Positions 1-7,212 of a stretch of DNA of 64,000 bases are shown piece after piece (position 1 is the stretch's first letter; each line of letters starts with the position of its first letter). The position numbers and the translations under genes are program-made. The notes under the pieces are model-generated. The model was not told where the DNA came from. It did no database searches and saw only the letters and a list, made by a program, of their open reading frames with translations. Origin of the DNA: Hyphomonadaceae bacterium UBA7672 (GTDB taxonomy: Bacteria > Pseudomonadota > Alphaproteobacteria > Caulobacterales > Hyphomonadaceae). The stretch is taken from assembly GCA_002483135.1 (NCBI GenBank), contig DLHI01000035.1, forward strand, positions 246,448-310,447. Direction: 5' to 3'.

Positions 1-23
1 CCGACGGGACATGGAGATTTCAC

Positions 24-158
24 ATGAAGACCGCTTTCGCAGCCATTGCCTTTCTGCTCGCCGCGTCGGCGGCTGCATGCAACACCGTCGAAGGTGTTGG
101 CGAAGACGTGACCGCCGCCGGACAAGCCATCGACGACGCTGCCGAGGACGCGAACTAG
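24..158 (+). CDS. Entericidin A/B family small lipoprotein
   Basis: This 44-residue ORF starts at ATG 24 with a GGAG Shine-Dalgarno about 8 bases upstream. The N terminus is a lipoprotein signal (MKTAFAAIAFLLAASAAAC) with Cys19 as the lipidation site. The mature part, CNTVEGVGEDVTAAGQAIDD, has the C-N-T-x-x-G-x-G-x-D layout of entericidin/EcnA-EcnB peptides, which are small envelope lipoproteins. In many alphaproteobacteria such genes belong to the stress response. Only 23 bases lie upstream in this window, so an EcfG-type promoter cannot be looked for. A hairpin follows the stop codon. Confidence 0.8.
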   Translation: MKTAFAAIAFLLAASAAACNTVEGVGEDVTAAGQAIDDAAEDAN

Positions 159-170
159 GCCACGGCTGCT

Positions 171-201
171 CGCCCCGTTCGCTAACCATGCGGACGGGGC
201 G
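171..201 (+). terminator. Hairpin after the entericidin gene
   Basis: CGCCCCGT (171-178) pairs perfectly with ACGGGGCG (194-201) across a 15-base loop, 13 bases after the entericidin stop. There is no clear T-run, so it is only a probable terminator. Confidence 0.5.
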
Positions 202-286
202 TTGCGGTCAGACGGATAGCCATCGTCTCTTAGACGGCGCCGCTCGTGCATCAGAATCTCAACGACAGCTGGAAAGTCCGCTAACC

Positions 287-769
287 ATGCAACGTCTCTG
301 GGCAATTTCGGCGATCGCCGTGGCCTGCGCCATAGCGCCGGGCGTTGCCGCGCAGCAGGTTGAGCCTCGTGAGACCGTCCACTGTCCGGGCGGGTCGGTT
401 TCTGTCTATTTCGCCTCAGGCGAGGCTGAGTTGACCTCGGAAGGCCGGCAGCTGGTGTCGCGCCTGGCCGAGCAGGCGGTGGCCTGCCAGCCCGAGGGCA
501 TCGATCTTGTCACGCTGATCAATACCGACATCGATGGCGATCATGCCGTGGGCCTCGCCCTCGCGCGTCTCGATGATATTTCGCGAGACCTGATCTCGCG
601 TGGCATTTCGCCGGCATCGATCCGCGTTGCCGCGCGTCCCGGTCGCGATGTATTTCCGCCCGGGATGAACGAGGTGGAAGTTATATTCCGCAAGGGTGTT
701 TCCGGCGCCGGCGATGCTTCGACGCGACAGGCCGCAACGCCGCCGCGCGTCTCTCCGGATGCGATCTGA
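287..769 (+). CDS. Secreted OmpA-like domain protein, small
   Basis: This is a 160-residue protein if started at ATG 287, which begins a clean Sec signal peptide (MQRLWAISAIAVACAIAPGVAAQQ). The same frame is open further upstream, but that part has no protein-like features. The mature protein contains VYFASGEAELTSEGRQLVSRL, similar to the start of OmpA-C/MotB peptidoglycan-binding domains (F-x-x-x-x-x-x-L-x-x-x-G). A repeated pattern of Asp- and Arg-rich helix and strand follows, ending in EVEVIF. This supports a periplasmic OmpA-like fold of minimal size. No dedicated partner is adjacent. Family assignment is moderate; the secreted status is well supported. Confidence 0.65.
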   Translation: MQRLWAISAIAVACAIAPGVAAQQVEPRETVHCPGGSVSVYFASGEAELTSEGRQLVSRLAEQAVACQPEGIDLVTLINTDIDGDHAVGLALARLDDISRDLISRGISPASIRVAARPGRDVFPPGMNEVEVIFRKGVSGAGDASTRQAATPPRVSPDAI

Positions 770-871
770 ACCGACGCGTGTGACGCCGGAGCACCCGCAG
801 CCTGTACACCTCTATCTCCCGTGAAGATCATGCCTGCGGCGACTGGCTTGCGCCTTATTCGACGTGGACGA

Positions 872-1207
872 TCAGCCGACAACCCCGCGCCAGGCGTCGG
901 CGCCGCACGGAGCGCGGCTGACCTTCTCGACCTCGCTGGGTGACACTCGCTCAGCCGCTACCACCTCGCCATTGACGCGGTGAACCACAACCCAGACGTC
1001 AGGCCGCCCCGCCGTATCGAACGACACCGGCGCGATCTCGATCAGGCCCGCGGCGCACGCCGTTGCGGAGGCGGCGATCGGTTGGACGCTCGCGAGTCCG
1101 CCCTGGGCTGGCTGTGTCTGTGCCCAGGCCTGTGAGATATTGGGGGAGAGCAGGGCGACCGACGACGCCAGCGCTGCGCAGGTGATAGACCGGATAACTG
1201 TCTTCAT
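872..1207 (-). CDS. Secreted hypothetical protein
   Basis: This is a 111-residue protein starting at ATG 1205-1207. The N-terminal 30 residues form a signal peptide (MKTVIRSITCAALASSVALL ... AWAQ). The mature protein has two cysteines (in ATACAAG and APCGADAW) that could form a disulfide. The middle, RPDVWVVVHRVNGEVV, looks like paired beta strands. I do not recognise the family. It lies just downstream of phyR on the same strand, beyond the phyR terminator. A near-consensus EcfG box with CGTA in place of CGTT (1230-1254, minus strand) lies upstream, so stress regulation is possible but unproven. Confidence 0.6.
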   Translation of the reverse strand: MKTVIRSITCAALASSVALLSPNISQAWAQTQPAQGGLASVQPIAASATACAAGLIEIAPVSFDTAGRPDVWVVVHRVNGEVVAAERVSPSEVEKVSRAPCGADAWRGVVG

Positions 1208-1282
1208 GTCGTGCCCCTTCTGTCAGGAGTACGCGCATGACGCTGGCCGGTTCCGGCTCACATTAGGATTCTGTAAACCATG

Positions 1283-1311
1283 AAAAAGGCGGTGCGCCGA
1301 TGACGCACCGC
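1283..1311 (-). terminator. Rho-independent terminator of phyR
   Basis: On the minus strand an 8-bp perfect stem (1311-1304 with 1296-1289, GCGGTGCG/CGCACCGC) is followed by a T5 run (complement of 1283-1287). It lies 32 bases past the phyR stop, a textbook intrinsic terminator. Confidence 0.85.
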
Positions 1312-1342
1312 TTCAACTCTCAGGCGAAATTGCAAGGCTGGA

Positions 1343-2125
1343 TCAGGCCGCGACTGGCCGTTCCACGTGGAAGAACAGCGCCTGGCCGATGGCGGCTTTT
1401 ACCGTCTCTGGCTGGAAGGGCTTGGTGATCAGGAAGGCCGGCTCCGGCTTCTCTCCTGTCAGCAGCCGCTCGGGGAAAGCTGTGATGAAGATCACCGGAA
1501 CGTCGTGACCACGCAGGATGTCGTTCACCGCGTCGATACCGGAAGATCCGTCCGCCAGCTGGATGTCGGCGAGCACCAGTCCGGGGCGGCGTGCACGCAC
1601 TGCAGCCACGGCTTCGGTCCGTGTGGTCGCAACGGTGGTGACGCGGTGTCCAAGGTCGAGCACCAGCGCTTCGATGTCTGCTGCGATGACTGGCTCATCC
1701 TCGATGATCAGCACGTCGGTTGCGAGGTCGGCCTCGATGTCGGCCTGGGCCCGCGAGATGAGTTCGCGAACGCTCTCGGACGTTTCGTCGAGGATTTCGG
1801 CGCACTCCTCGACCGTGAAGCCTTCAAGCGCGGTCAGCAGGAAGGCCTGACGGTGCCTCGGGGGGATGCGCAGCACCCGATCGGAAACCGTGTCCCCGGT
1901 ATCCGGCACGGTCTCCAGCCGGGCGCCGGTCGCGCCCCAGATCGCCTGGAACAGACGGTAAAGGGCGACCCGCGGCGGCAGATCGTCCAGTTCATGTGTT
2001 CCAGATGCGAGGGCCTGAAGCGAGGCCTTCACATAGGAGTCACCGCTTTTCTGGTTTCCGGTCAGCGCTCGAGCATAGCGGCGTAGGTAAGGAAGGTGGG
2101 GTCCCAACTTCTGGACAAGGCTCAT
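1343..2125 (-). CDS. phyR: PhyR, general stress response anti-anti-sigma response regulator
   Basis: This 260-residue protein has the PhyR architecture. Residues 1-130 form a sigma-like domain (LPYLRRYARALTGNQ ... IPPRHRQAFLLTALEGFTVEECAEIL) and residues 137-255 form a receiver domain. The receiver has the acidic pair E142-D143, the phospho-acceptor Asp187 in LADIQL, Thr215 in ITAF and Lys235 in ITKPF. When phosphorylated, PhyR family proteins bind NepR and so release the sigma factor EcfG. The gene diverges from nepR-ecfG and has its own EcfG-type promoter (2171-2195). The last codons contain a TTCCACGTGGAA palindrome resembling parS. Length and key residues are all normal. Confidence 0.97.
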   Translation of the reverse strand: MSLVQKLGPHLPYLRRYARALTGNQKSGDSYVKASLQALASGTHELDDLPPRVALYRLFQAIWGATGARLETVPDTGDTVSDRVLRIPPRHRQAFLLTALEGFTVEECAEILDETSESVRELISRAQADIEADLATDVLIIEDEPVIAADIEALVLDLGHRVTTVATTRTEAVAAVRARRPGLVLADIQLADGSSGIDAVNDILRGHDVPVIFITAFPERLLTGEKPEPAFLITKPFQPETVKAAIGQALFFHVERPVAA

Positions 2126-2170
2126 GAATTCTCCCGCACGTCGCAGTTTTTGGCAGTCTCGGACAGCTTA

Positions 2171-2195
2171 AACGCGGCGATGGAACCCGGGTTCC
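2171..2195 (-). promoter_or_regulatory. EcfG-type promoter of phyR
   Basis: On the minus strand GGAAC (2195-2191), 16 bases, then CGTT (2174-2171) match the alphaproteobacterial EcfG consensus exactly. The -10 lies about 45 bases before the phyR start codon. The -35 box sits inside a perfect 14-bp palindrome, GGAACCCGGGTTCC (2182-2195). The spacing fits only the minus orientation. Confidence 0.85.
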
Positions 2196-2215
2196 CGCTA
2201 TTTTCAGTTTATTGC

Positions 2216-2240
2216 GGAACCTACATCCGCGGCCGGCGTT
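2216..2240 (+). promoter_or_regulatory. EcfG-type promoter of nepR-ecfG
   Basis: GGAAC (2216-2220), a 16-base spacer and CGTT (2237-2240) match the EcfG consensus exactly. It lies 51 bases upstream of the nepR ATG and 20 bases from the divergent phyR -35 box. It implies autoregulation of the sigma factor operon. Confidence 0.9.
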
Positions 2241-2291
2241 TTCAGCCCAATGTGCGATCTCTGCACGGCCAAACGGAAATTGTAGCAGGAC

Positions 2292-2546
2292 ATGGGAAGA
2301 GAACGAAACGGGGGGGAGTCTGGCGGTCGGCCGGTCGACGCACGCGTCGCCCGCAGGCGCCAAGATCCCATCGGGCGCAAACTTCGCAAGATTTATACGG
2401 ATGTCGTTGAGGAAAGCATCCCCGACGAGTTTCTGGCGATTCTAGAAGAAGCGCAGGCGCGGCAGGCTGATCCGGCCGGGCTGTCGGGGGCTGTCGATCA
2501 AATGGATTCCGCGCCAGACGCGCCCCCCTCACAGCCCGAACGGTGA
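2292..2546 (+). CDS. nepR: NepR anti-sigma factor
   Basis: This is an 84-residue protein. Residues 27-53 carry the NepR core (IGRKLRKIYTDVV, then EESIPDEFLAILEEA), two helices that clamp EcfG and are transferred to phosphorylated PhyR under stress. The flanks are low-complexity and presumably disordered, as usual for NepR. The start ATG is preceded by AGGAC. The stop overlaps the ecfG GTG start (GTGA), so the two genes are translationally coupled, which would keep sigma and anti-sigma levels matched. The divergent neighbour is phyR, the anti-anti-sigma factor. Confidence 0.95.
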   Translation: MGRERNGGESGGRPVDARVARRRQDPIGRKLRKIYTDVVEESIPDEFLAILEEAQARQADPAGLSGAVDQMDSAPDAPPSQPER

Positions 2547-3262
2547 CACCGCGCATGGCTGATTCATCCAGAGACGTCTCCAAATCGGCCACCAGGCCGG
2601 AGCAGCGCACGCCTCCACCGCCGCCCGCCAAGGCGGCGACAGGGCAGCGGCCGCCGGCGACGGGCGTTACCCGCGAGAACTTCAAGGAAGAGCTCGTCGC
2701 CACGATTCCCCACCTCAGGGCGTTCGCCCGCAGCCTTTGCCACGACCAGTCCCAGGCCGACGATCTTGCTCAAGAGGCGCTCGCCAAGGCATGGAAGGCG
2801 CGCGACTCGTTTGAGCCGGGCACCAGTATCAAGGCCTGGACCTTCATGATCCTGCGCAACCAGTTCTATTCGGAGAAGCGCCGCAGCTGGCGTAACGCGC
2901 CGCTCGATGCCGAGATGGCGGAGAACACGCTGGTCGCCAATGATAATCCCACAGCGCCGATGGAGCTGCTCGACCTGCGCAATGCGCTCGCGAAGCTACC
3001 GGACGACCAGCGGGAAGCCCTCATCCTGGTCGGCGCAGGCGGGATGCCCTACGAGGAAGCGGCTCGTGTCTGCGGTGTTGCGGTCGGCACGATCAAGAGC
3101 CGCGTCAGCCGCGCCCGCAAGGCGCTGGAAGTGATTCTCGAGGAGAGCTCGACTCGACGATCAGAGACGAGCGATATCCGTGCAGAGCATGCGTTCAGTG
3201 ATATCCTCAGCCAGTCCGACGCGCTGGCTGATGGAGGAGTACAATCCCGGGGTGACGACTGA
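2543..3262 (+). CDS. ecfG: EcfG-type ECF sigma factor of the general stress response
   Basis: This is a 239-residue sigma-70 family protein of the ECF15/EcfG type. Sigma-2 spans about residues 49-115 (HLRAFARSLC, QADDLAQEALAKAWKARDSF, IKAWTFMILRNQFYSEKRR) and sigma-4 about 143-197 (LPDDQREALILVGAGGMPYEEAARV, GTIKSRVSRARKAL). It starts at GTG 2543 overlapping the nepR stop; an in-frame ATG at 2555 is an alternative. The first 45 residues are Pro/Ala-rich. About 40 residues follow sigma-4, longer than I expect for this family. It directs RNA polymerase to GGAAC-N16/17-CGTT promoters, several of which are in this window. The histidine kinase gene overlaps its 3' end. Confidence 0.95.
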   Translation: MTPRMADSSRDVSKSATRPEQRTPPPPPAKAATGQRPPATGVTRENFKEELVATIPHLRAFARSLCHDQSQADDLAQEALAKAWKARDSFEPGTSIKAWTFMILRNQFYSEKRRSWRNAPLDAEMAENTLVANDNPTAPMELLDLRNALAKLPDDQREALILVGAGGMPYEEAARVCGVAVGTIKSRVSRARKALEVILEESSTRRSETSDIRAEHAFSDILSQSDALADGGVQSRGDD

Positions 3263-4994
3263 GGAAAGCCTTTCGCGACGGCTGTCGCTTCGAGTTCTCC
3301 TGCTTCTGATATTCGCTGCCGCGTTGTCCCCTGTCCTTGTCATCGGCGGGATACGCTGGTCCAGCGATGTCGAGCGGGAAGCGCGCTATCGTCGTGAAGT
3401 CATGACGCTTGTCGCAGAGGAAGCGGCAAGCCGCGCCGAATACATGCTGGATATGGCGCCGGCGCTTCTCAACCTCATCGACTCCGTGACGCTGGGCGAT
3501 CCCTGCATGGAGCCGATCCGCGAACTGATCGATGCGCTGCCGGCCTTCGCCAATCTCGGTGTCGTGGACCGCGACGGACGCGTGCTCTGCACCACTCAGT
3601 CCGAGAACCTGGAAGCGGCGGCTTTCGTCGACAGCGCCTGGTTTGCGCAAATGCGCGACACCGGCGCGGGCCTCGTGCCGTCCATGGCCATCCGCAATCC
3701 CGTCACGAACGAGTGGACCGTAGCGACCGCCATGCGGCGCACGACGCCTCGCGGCGATTTCGACGGCGCCTTCCTTGTCGGCGTTCCTGTGAGCGCGTTG
3801 GTGGCTCAGCTGACGCGCACCGGTCTCGACGACAAGGCGGATCTTGCCCTGGTCGAAGCTGACGGCCGTGTCTTCGCCAGCGCGCACTGGACGCAGCTGG
3901 ACGCCAAGGTGATCGCCGACCTCGATCCCGGCCAGCCCGCCTTCATGGAGCTGGATAGCGAGGATGGCGGTGTTCGTCAGGCAGCCCTGGTGCCACTGGC
4001 GCAGGACGGCCTGTTCGCGATGTTGTCGGCGCCAAAGCCGCTGCCGATTGCCATGGAAAACGTCAGCGCTTTTGGCAATTTCGCGCTGCCGCTGCTGGCG
4101 TGGCTTCTCGCGCTGGTGACGGCTTGGCTTGCGATGGATCGGCTGGTGCTGCGCTGGCTCGACTACTTGCGGCGCATCGCCGGCCTCTATGCCAGCGGCA
4201 AGCTCTCCGTCCAGCCATTGCGCGCCAAACGACAGGCGCCCGGCGAGATCAACGTGCTGGCCGACACGCTCGAAGAGATGGCCGTGCGCATCCGTGACCG
4301 CACCGCCAAGATGGAAGGGGCGCTTGCGACGCGCGACGCGGCGATGAAGGAAATCCATCACCGCGTGAAGAACAACCTGCAGATCATCAACAGCTTGCTC
4401 AGCCTGCAGGGGCGCAAGCTGAAGGATCCGGCGGCGCGGGCCGTGCTCGACGATGCGCGCGCGCGGATCAACGCGCTGTCACTGGTCCACCAGTCGCTGT
4501 ACGAGCACAACAATATCCGCACGGTCGAGTCACAGAGCTTCTTCTCCGAACTCGCCGGACAGTTGGACCAGGCGTTGGGGGCCGAAGACCAGAACATCAG
4601 GGTCGAAGCCGCTATCGACGCGGATACCATCGACGCCGATGTCGCGGTGCCGCTCGCCCTGTTCACGGCCGAAGCGGTTACGAATTCAGTCAAGCATGCC
4701 TTTCCTCTTGATCGTCATCCGGGGGGCGGCAAGGTGAAGGTCTGCTATCGTATTGCCGAAAACCAGGCTGCGCTTTCGATCGAGGATGATGGCGTTGGCG
4801 TCGAGACAGGCGCGACCGGGCAGGGCATCGGCGCGACGCTGATGAACGCCTTCGCGAAGCAGGTGCACGGGGTTTTCGAGGATGTGCCCGCGCCGACGGG
4901 CGGTCGGATTGTGCGCATCATCATTCCCCGGATCAATGGCGTCACCGGCGCCCGTCCACCCTCCGCGCCGCAGTCCGAGACCCCCGCTCCGTAA
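3252..4994 (+). CDS. Membrane sensor histidine kinase, HisKA_2/HWE-like (PhyK-like)
   Basis: The protein is about 580 residues from GTG 3252, which follows GGAGGAG (3233-3239); ATG 3231 is an alternative start. TM1 (LRVLLLLIFAAALSPVLVIG) is followed by a roughly 240-residue periplasmic Cache-like sensor region and TM2 (FALPLLAWLLALVTAWLA). A linker then leads to the phospho-acceptor motif EIHHRVKNNLQ (His370) and an HATPase domain with N-box EAVTNSVKHAF and G-box SIEDDGVGV. HisKA_2 kinases of this kind feed PhyR. Its position directly after ecfG, overlapping its end, makes it the likely PhyR kinase/phosphatase. The signal sensed cannot be read from the sequence. Confidence 0.9.
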   Translation: MTTEESLSRRLSLRVLLLLIFAAALSPVLVIGGIRWSSDVEREARYRREVMTLVAEEAASRAEYMLDMAPALLNLIDSVTLGDPCMEPIRELIDALPAFANLGVVDRDGRVLCTTQSENLEAAAFVDSAWFAQMRDTGAGLVPSMAIRNPVTNEWTVATAMRRTTPRGDFDGAFLVGVPVSALVAQLTRTGLDDKADLALVEADGRVFASAHWTQLDAKVIADLDPGQPAFMELDSEDGGVRQAALVPLAQDGLFAMLSAPKPLPIAMENVSAFGNFALPLLAWLLALVTAWLAMDRLVLRWLDYLRRIAGLYASGKLSVQPLRAKRQAPGEINVLADTLEEMAVRIRDRTAKMEGALATRDAAMKEIHHRVKNNLQIINSLLSLQGRKLKDPAARAVLDDARARINALSLVHQSLYEHNNIRTVESQSFFSELAGQLDQALGAEDQNIRVEAAIDADTIDADVAVPLALFTAEAVTNSVKHAFPLDRHPGGGKVKVCYRIAENQAALSIEDDGVGVETGATGQGIGATLMNAFAKQVHGVFEDVPAPTGGRIVRIIIPRINGVTGARPPSAPQSETPAP

Positions 4995-5009
4995 CGCCAA
5001 AACGCAAAC

Positions 5010-5030
5010 AGCCCGGCCGAGGGCCGGGCT
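5010..5030. terminator. Hairpin between convergent kinase and DUF1328 genes
   Basis: A perfect 9-bp GC-rich stem AGCCCGGCC/GGCCGGGCT with a 3-base loop lies between the convergent stop codons. There is no T-run on either side, so it may work in both directions with low efficiency or with Rho. Confidence 0.6.
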
Positions 5031-5053
5031 GCCTGATCACTTCCAAGGCGTCG

Positions 5054-5224
5054 CTAGACGCCGCCGCGTCGGGTCATCCCCATCACGGCGGAGATCACGA
5101 ACAGTACCAGGAAGATGAAGAACAGGATCTGCGCGATCCCGGCGGCCGAAGCGGCGATGCCGCCAAAACCGAAAACGGCCGCTATCACGGCCACGACCAG
5201 AAAGATGAGCGTCCATCTAAGCAT
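5054..5224 (-). CDS. DUF1328 (UPF0391, YtjA-like) small membrane protein
   Basis: This is a 56-residue hydrophobic peptide beginning MLRWTLIFLVVAVIAAVFGFG, the hallmark of DUF1328/UPF0391 proteins. It has two predicted TM segments with the conserved GGIAASAAGIAQILFF turn. The function is unknown; homologues are often stress-induced. An exact EcfG promoter (5247-5271, minus strand) lies 22 bases upstream, inside the 3' end of the metallophosphoesterase gene. It can therefore be transcribed alone under stress. A GGAGGATT Shine-Dalgarno precedes the ATG. Confidence 0.92.
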   Translation of the reverse strand: MLRWTLIFLVVAVIAAVFGFGGIAASAAGIAQILFFIFLVLFVISAVMGMTRRGGV

Positions 5225-5244
5225 GTTGAATCCTCCACGCGGGA

Positions 5245-6093
5245 TCAACGGGCGGTCGGCGCTGGGGTTCCACCCGCAACGCCGCCAAGGCTCAGCGACT
5301 GCGAGTCGTAGTTGCGGCTGATATTCAGTCCATCGCCCTCGATCGACACGACATCCTGGGTCAGCCTGTCGCCTTGGATCTCTACGACGCAGAAGCCCGG
5401 GCGCGAGCCGCGTGTGCGCGTGGACAACGTGCCTGATCCCATCTGCACCATCGGCCGCCGACTGTTCTCCAACCGATGGGCGAAGGCGTCGTGGATGTGC
5501 CCCGTGAAGATCGCGTCGACGTGCGCCTCTGCGCAAAGGTCCAGCGCCCGGCGGCCCCGTTTGGTGTCGACCGACACTTTCGAAAGCCCCGGCTCGTGAA
5601 GCGGGTGATGGCACACCAGCAGCCGCCAAGCCTCGGGCGGCCCTGCCGAAAGCAGTTCGAGCGCCCTGGTGAGATCCTTGATGTCGATCACGCCATCGGC
5701 CCAGTTGAGACGCGTCTGGACGCCGCGCGCAGTGTTGAGCGCGCAGATGCGGATCGCCCCATCGCGCAGCTCCACCAGGCGCCCCACGCCATCCAGACCC
5801 TCCATGTATCGCTCATATCGGCCGAACGGATCGGCGACGCGTGCCGCCAGATGGATGATCGGAGTGTCGTGATTGCCCGGCGCCATGATGACGGGTGCCT
5901 CGAACGCATCGAACCATTTTCGGGCCGCGGCAAATTCCTCGCGTCGGCCCTGCTGCGTGATATCGCCCGCCACCAGGATTGCATCGGGTCGGTTGGACTC
6001 GGCGAACGCCGCTGTCGCCCTGAGGGCGTGAGTGTCCTCCTGTCCAAAATGGATATCCGACATGTGCATCAGCCGGACGGGCGAGACCGTCAT
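5245..6093 (-). CDS. Calcineurin-like metallophosphoesterase (CpdA/Icc-like)
   Basis: This is a 282-residue class III phosphodiesterase-type protein. It carries the metal-binding motifs in order: D13-x-H15 (MSDIHFG), GDIT (Asp44), GNHD (Asn74, His75), CHHP near residue 160 and TGHIHD near 198. Such enzymes hydrolyse phosphodiesters, for example cyclic nucleotides or phospholipid-linked substrates; the substrate here is not evident. Its ATG overlaps the stop of the lipid kinase gene (ATGA). The two are one transcription unit, read from an EcfG promoter at 6974-6999. Pairing with a lipid kinase suggests a lipid phosphoester substrate, but that is inference. Confidence 0.88.
   Translation of the reverse strand: MTVSPVRLMHMSDIHFGQEDTHALRATAAFAESNRPDAILVAGDITQQGRREEFAAARKWFDAFEAPVIMAPGNHDTPIIHLAARVADPFGRYERYMEGLDGVGRLVELRDGAIRICALNTARGVQTRLNWADGVIDIKDLTRALELLSAGPPEAWRLLVCHHPLHEPGLSKVSVDTKRGRRALDLCAEAHVDAIFTGHIHDAFAHRLENSRRPMVQMGSGTLSTRTRGSRPGFCVVEIQGDRLTQDVVSIEGDGLNISRNYDSQSLSLGGVAGGTPAPTAR
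5247..5271 (-). promoter_or_regulatory. EcfG-type promoter of the DUF1328 gene
   Basis: On the minus strand GGAAC (5271-5267), 16 bases, CGTT (5250-5247) match the EcfG consensus exactly. The -10 is 22 bases before the ATG at 5224. The box overlaps the end of the upstream coding region. Confidence 0.8.
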
Positions 6094-6950
6094 GCCGCCA
6101 CCAGGCAGGTTGCAGCGTCTTCGATGTAGCGCACGCGGACATGCGAGCCGCCTTCGGCTGGCTCACCGTCCGCGATCACCGGGATATCCTCGTCGTCCTC
6201 GCTTGATATTTCCAGCGAGGTTGCCGGCGCCACTTCGACGCCGGGCGCATTGCGCCAGTCGGTGAAGAACGAACTCCACACAACGTTCATCGCCCCGCCT
6301 GTCGTCGGATTAGCCAGCGCTGCAACTTCCATCCCGGCGCCGGCCTTTGTCAGGGGGCCAACGATAGCCCCGATCATGCTGGTCGTGGGCAGGCGTGCGC
6401 CGCCAAAGGTGTATCCATCGCCATAGCGCGCTTCGAGGTGAAGGTTGTTGAGTGTCTCGATCGCCACACGCGCTTCAGTCGCGGCCTTGCCAAGGTCGCC
6501 GCGGCGCAGGCTCTCGCGCGCTTCGGCGAAGCGCGCCGGGGCTCCCGCCAGCATGGCGCAATAGAACTTCTGTCCGTTGACTTCGCCGGCTGGCAACGAT
6601 TTCCGGCGAGGACTGCGGATCACGTCGCGCAGCACGTCTTCCCATCCTCTCTGGCCGTGCACGGTATGCGGCAGGAGATTCATTGTGCCGCCGGGTAGGA
6701 GCAGCAGGTTCGACGTCACCTCGCCCACCGTGGTCAGCGCAGCACGCAATGTCCCATCGCCGCCCCATACGATGAACAGGTCAGGAGACTTGGCGGCGAG
6801 GGCGCGCAACTGCGCTTCCTGGTCCTCCGGGTCAGTCTCGACGAGTTCAGCTCCCGCATGCCCAACCTCCTCAAGTACCGCCAACAGGCGTTCGCGCGAG
6901 TCAGCAGGCACTGATCCGGATCTCGGATTGAACAGAGCGATGGTTTTCAT
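6090..6950 (-). CDS. Diacylglycerol/sphingosine kinase-family lipid kinase
   Basis: This 286-residue protein starts at ATG 6950, which follows GGGAG; the longer upstream frame is not protein-like. The N terminus ALFNPRSGS, the nucleotide-binding loop GGDGTL (63-68) and PGGTMNLL (86-93) are diagnostic of DAGK_cat lipid kinases. These phosphorylate diacylglycerol or related lipids with ATP at the inner membrane. The gene is the first of a two-gene operon with the metallophosphoesterase (4-base overlap). An exact EcfG promoter lies 24 bases upstream of the start, so the operon is probably induced in general stress. Confidence 0.9.
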   Translation of the reverse strand: MKTIALFNPRSGSVPADSRERLLAVLEEVGHAGAELVETDPEDQEAQLRALAAKSPDLFIVWGGDGTLRAALTTVGEVTSNLLLLPGGTMNLLPHTVHGQRGWEDVLRDVIRSPRRKSLPAGEVNGQKFYCAMLAGAPARFAEARESLRRGDLGKAATEARVAIETLNNLHLEARYGDGYTFGGARLPTTSMIGAIVGPLTKAGAGMEVAALANPTTGGAMNVVWSSFFTDWRNAPGVEVAPATSLEISSEDDEDIPVIADGEPAEGGSHVRVRYIEDAATCLVAA

Positions 6951-6973
6951 GGATTGATCTCCCGGCCCACGAC

Positions 6974-6999
6974 AACGCGCACGCGGGAAGATTGGTTCC
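6974..6999 (-). promoter_or_regulatory. EcfG-type promoter of lipid kinase-phosphoesterase operon
   Basis: On the minus strand GGAAC (6999-6995), 17 bases, CGTT (6977-6974) match the EcfG consensus exactly. The site fills the gap between the small membrane protein gene (ends 7004) and the kinase start (6950). Confidence 0.82.
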
Positions 7000-7003
7000 G
7001 GGC

Positions 7004-7153
7004 TCAGTAGACTTGCCGCAGCAGGATGATCGCGCCGGAAAGCGCCACGAGGGCGACCACGCCAAGACAAACCCACAGCGCGATCTGTCCGCTGCGATTG
7101 GCCATGTCCTGGTCAATCTTACGGGCCAGATCGTTCTCGTTCATCTCATCCAT
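7004..7153 (-). CDS. Tiny single-TM membrane protein
   Basis: A 49-residue reading frame runs from ATG 7151-7153 to TGA 7004-7006. The N-terminal half is charged and helical (MDEMNENDLARKIDQDMANR), and the C-terminal half is one TM segment (IALWVCLGVVALVALSGAII) ending LLRQVY. No strong Shine-Dalgarno is visible. The gene could be co-transcribed with the glycine-zipper lipoprotein 60 bases upstream. I do not recognise a family. Coding is supported by the amphipathic-plus-TM layout and by its exact fit between neighbours on the same strand. Confidence is moderate because it is short. Confidence 0.6.
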   Translation of the reverse strand: MDEMNENDLARKIDQDMANRSGQIALWVCLGVVALVALSGAIILLRQVY

Positions 7154-7212
7154 GGTCGTCACTACCCGGCTAGGTCATCGCCGTCGCTTGCGCGCCAGGC
7201 GACAGTGTTCGC

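Noticed and set aside
1230..1254. EcfG-like box upstream of the 872-1207 gene
   Set aside because: The -10 reads CGTA, not CGTT, so it was not counted with the exact matches.
1491..1530. GGAAC...CGTT inside phyR
   Set aside because: Spacer is 20 bases and it lies within coding sequence on the wrong strand.
3207..4361. 384-codon minus-strand frame opposite the histidine kinase
   Set aside because: It is an antisense shadow: Arg/His-rich, no motifs, no ribosome-binding site, while the plus strand encodes a clean kinase.
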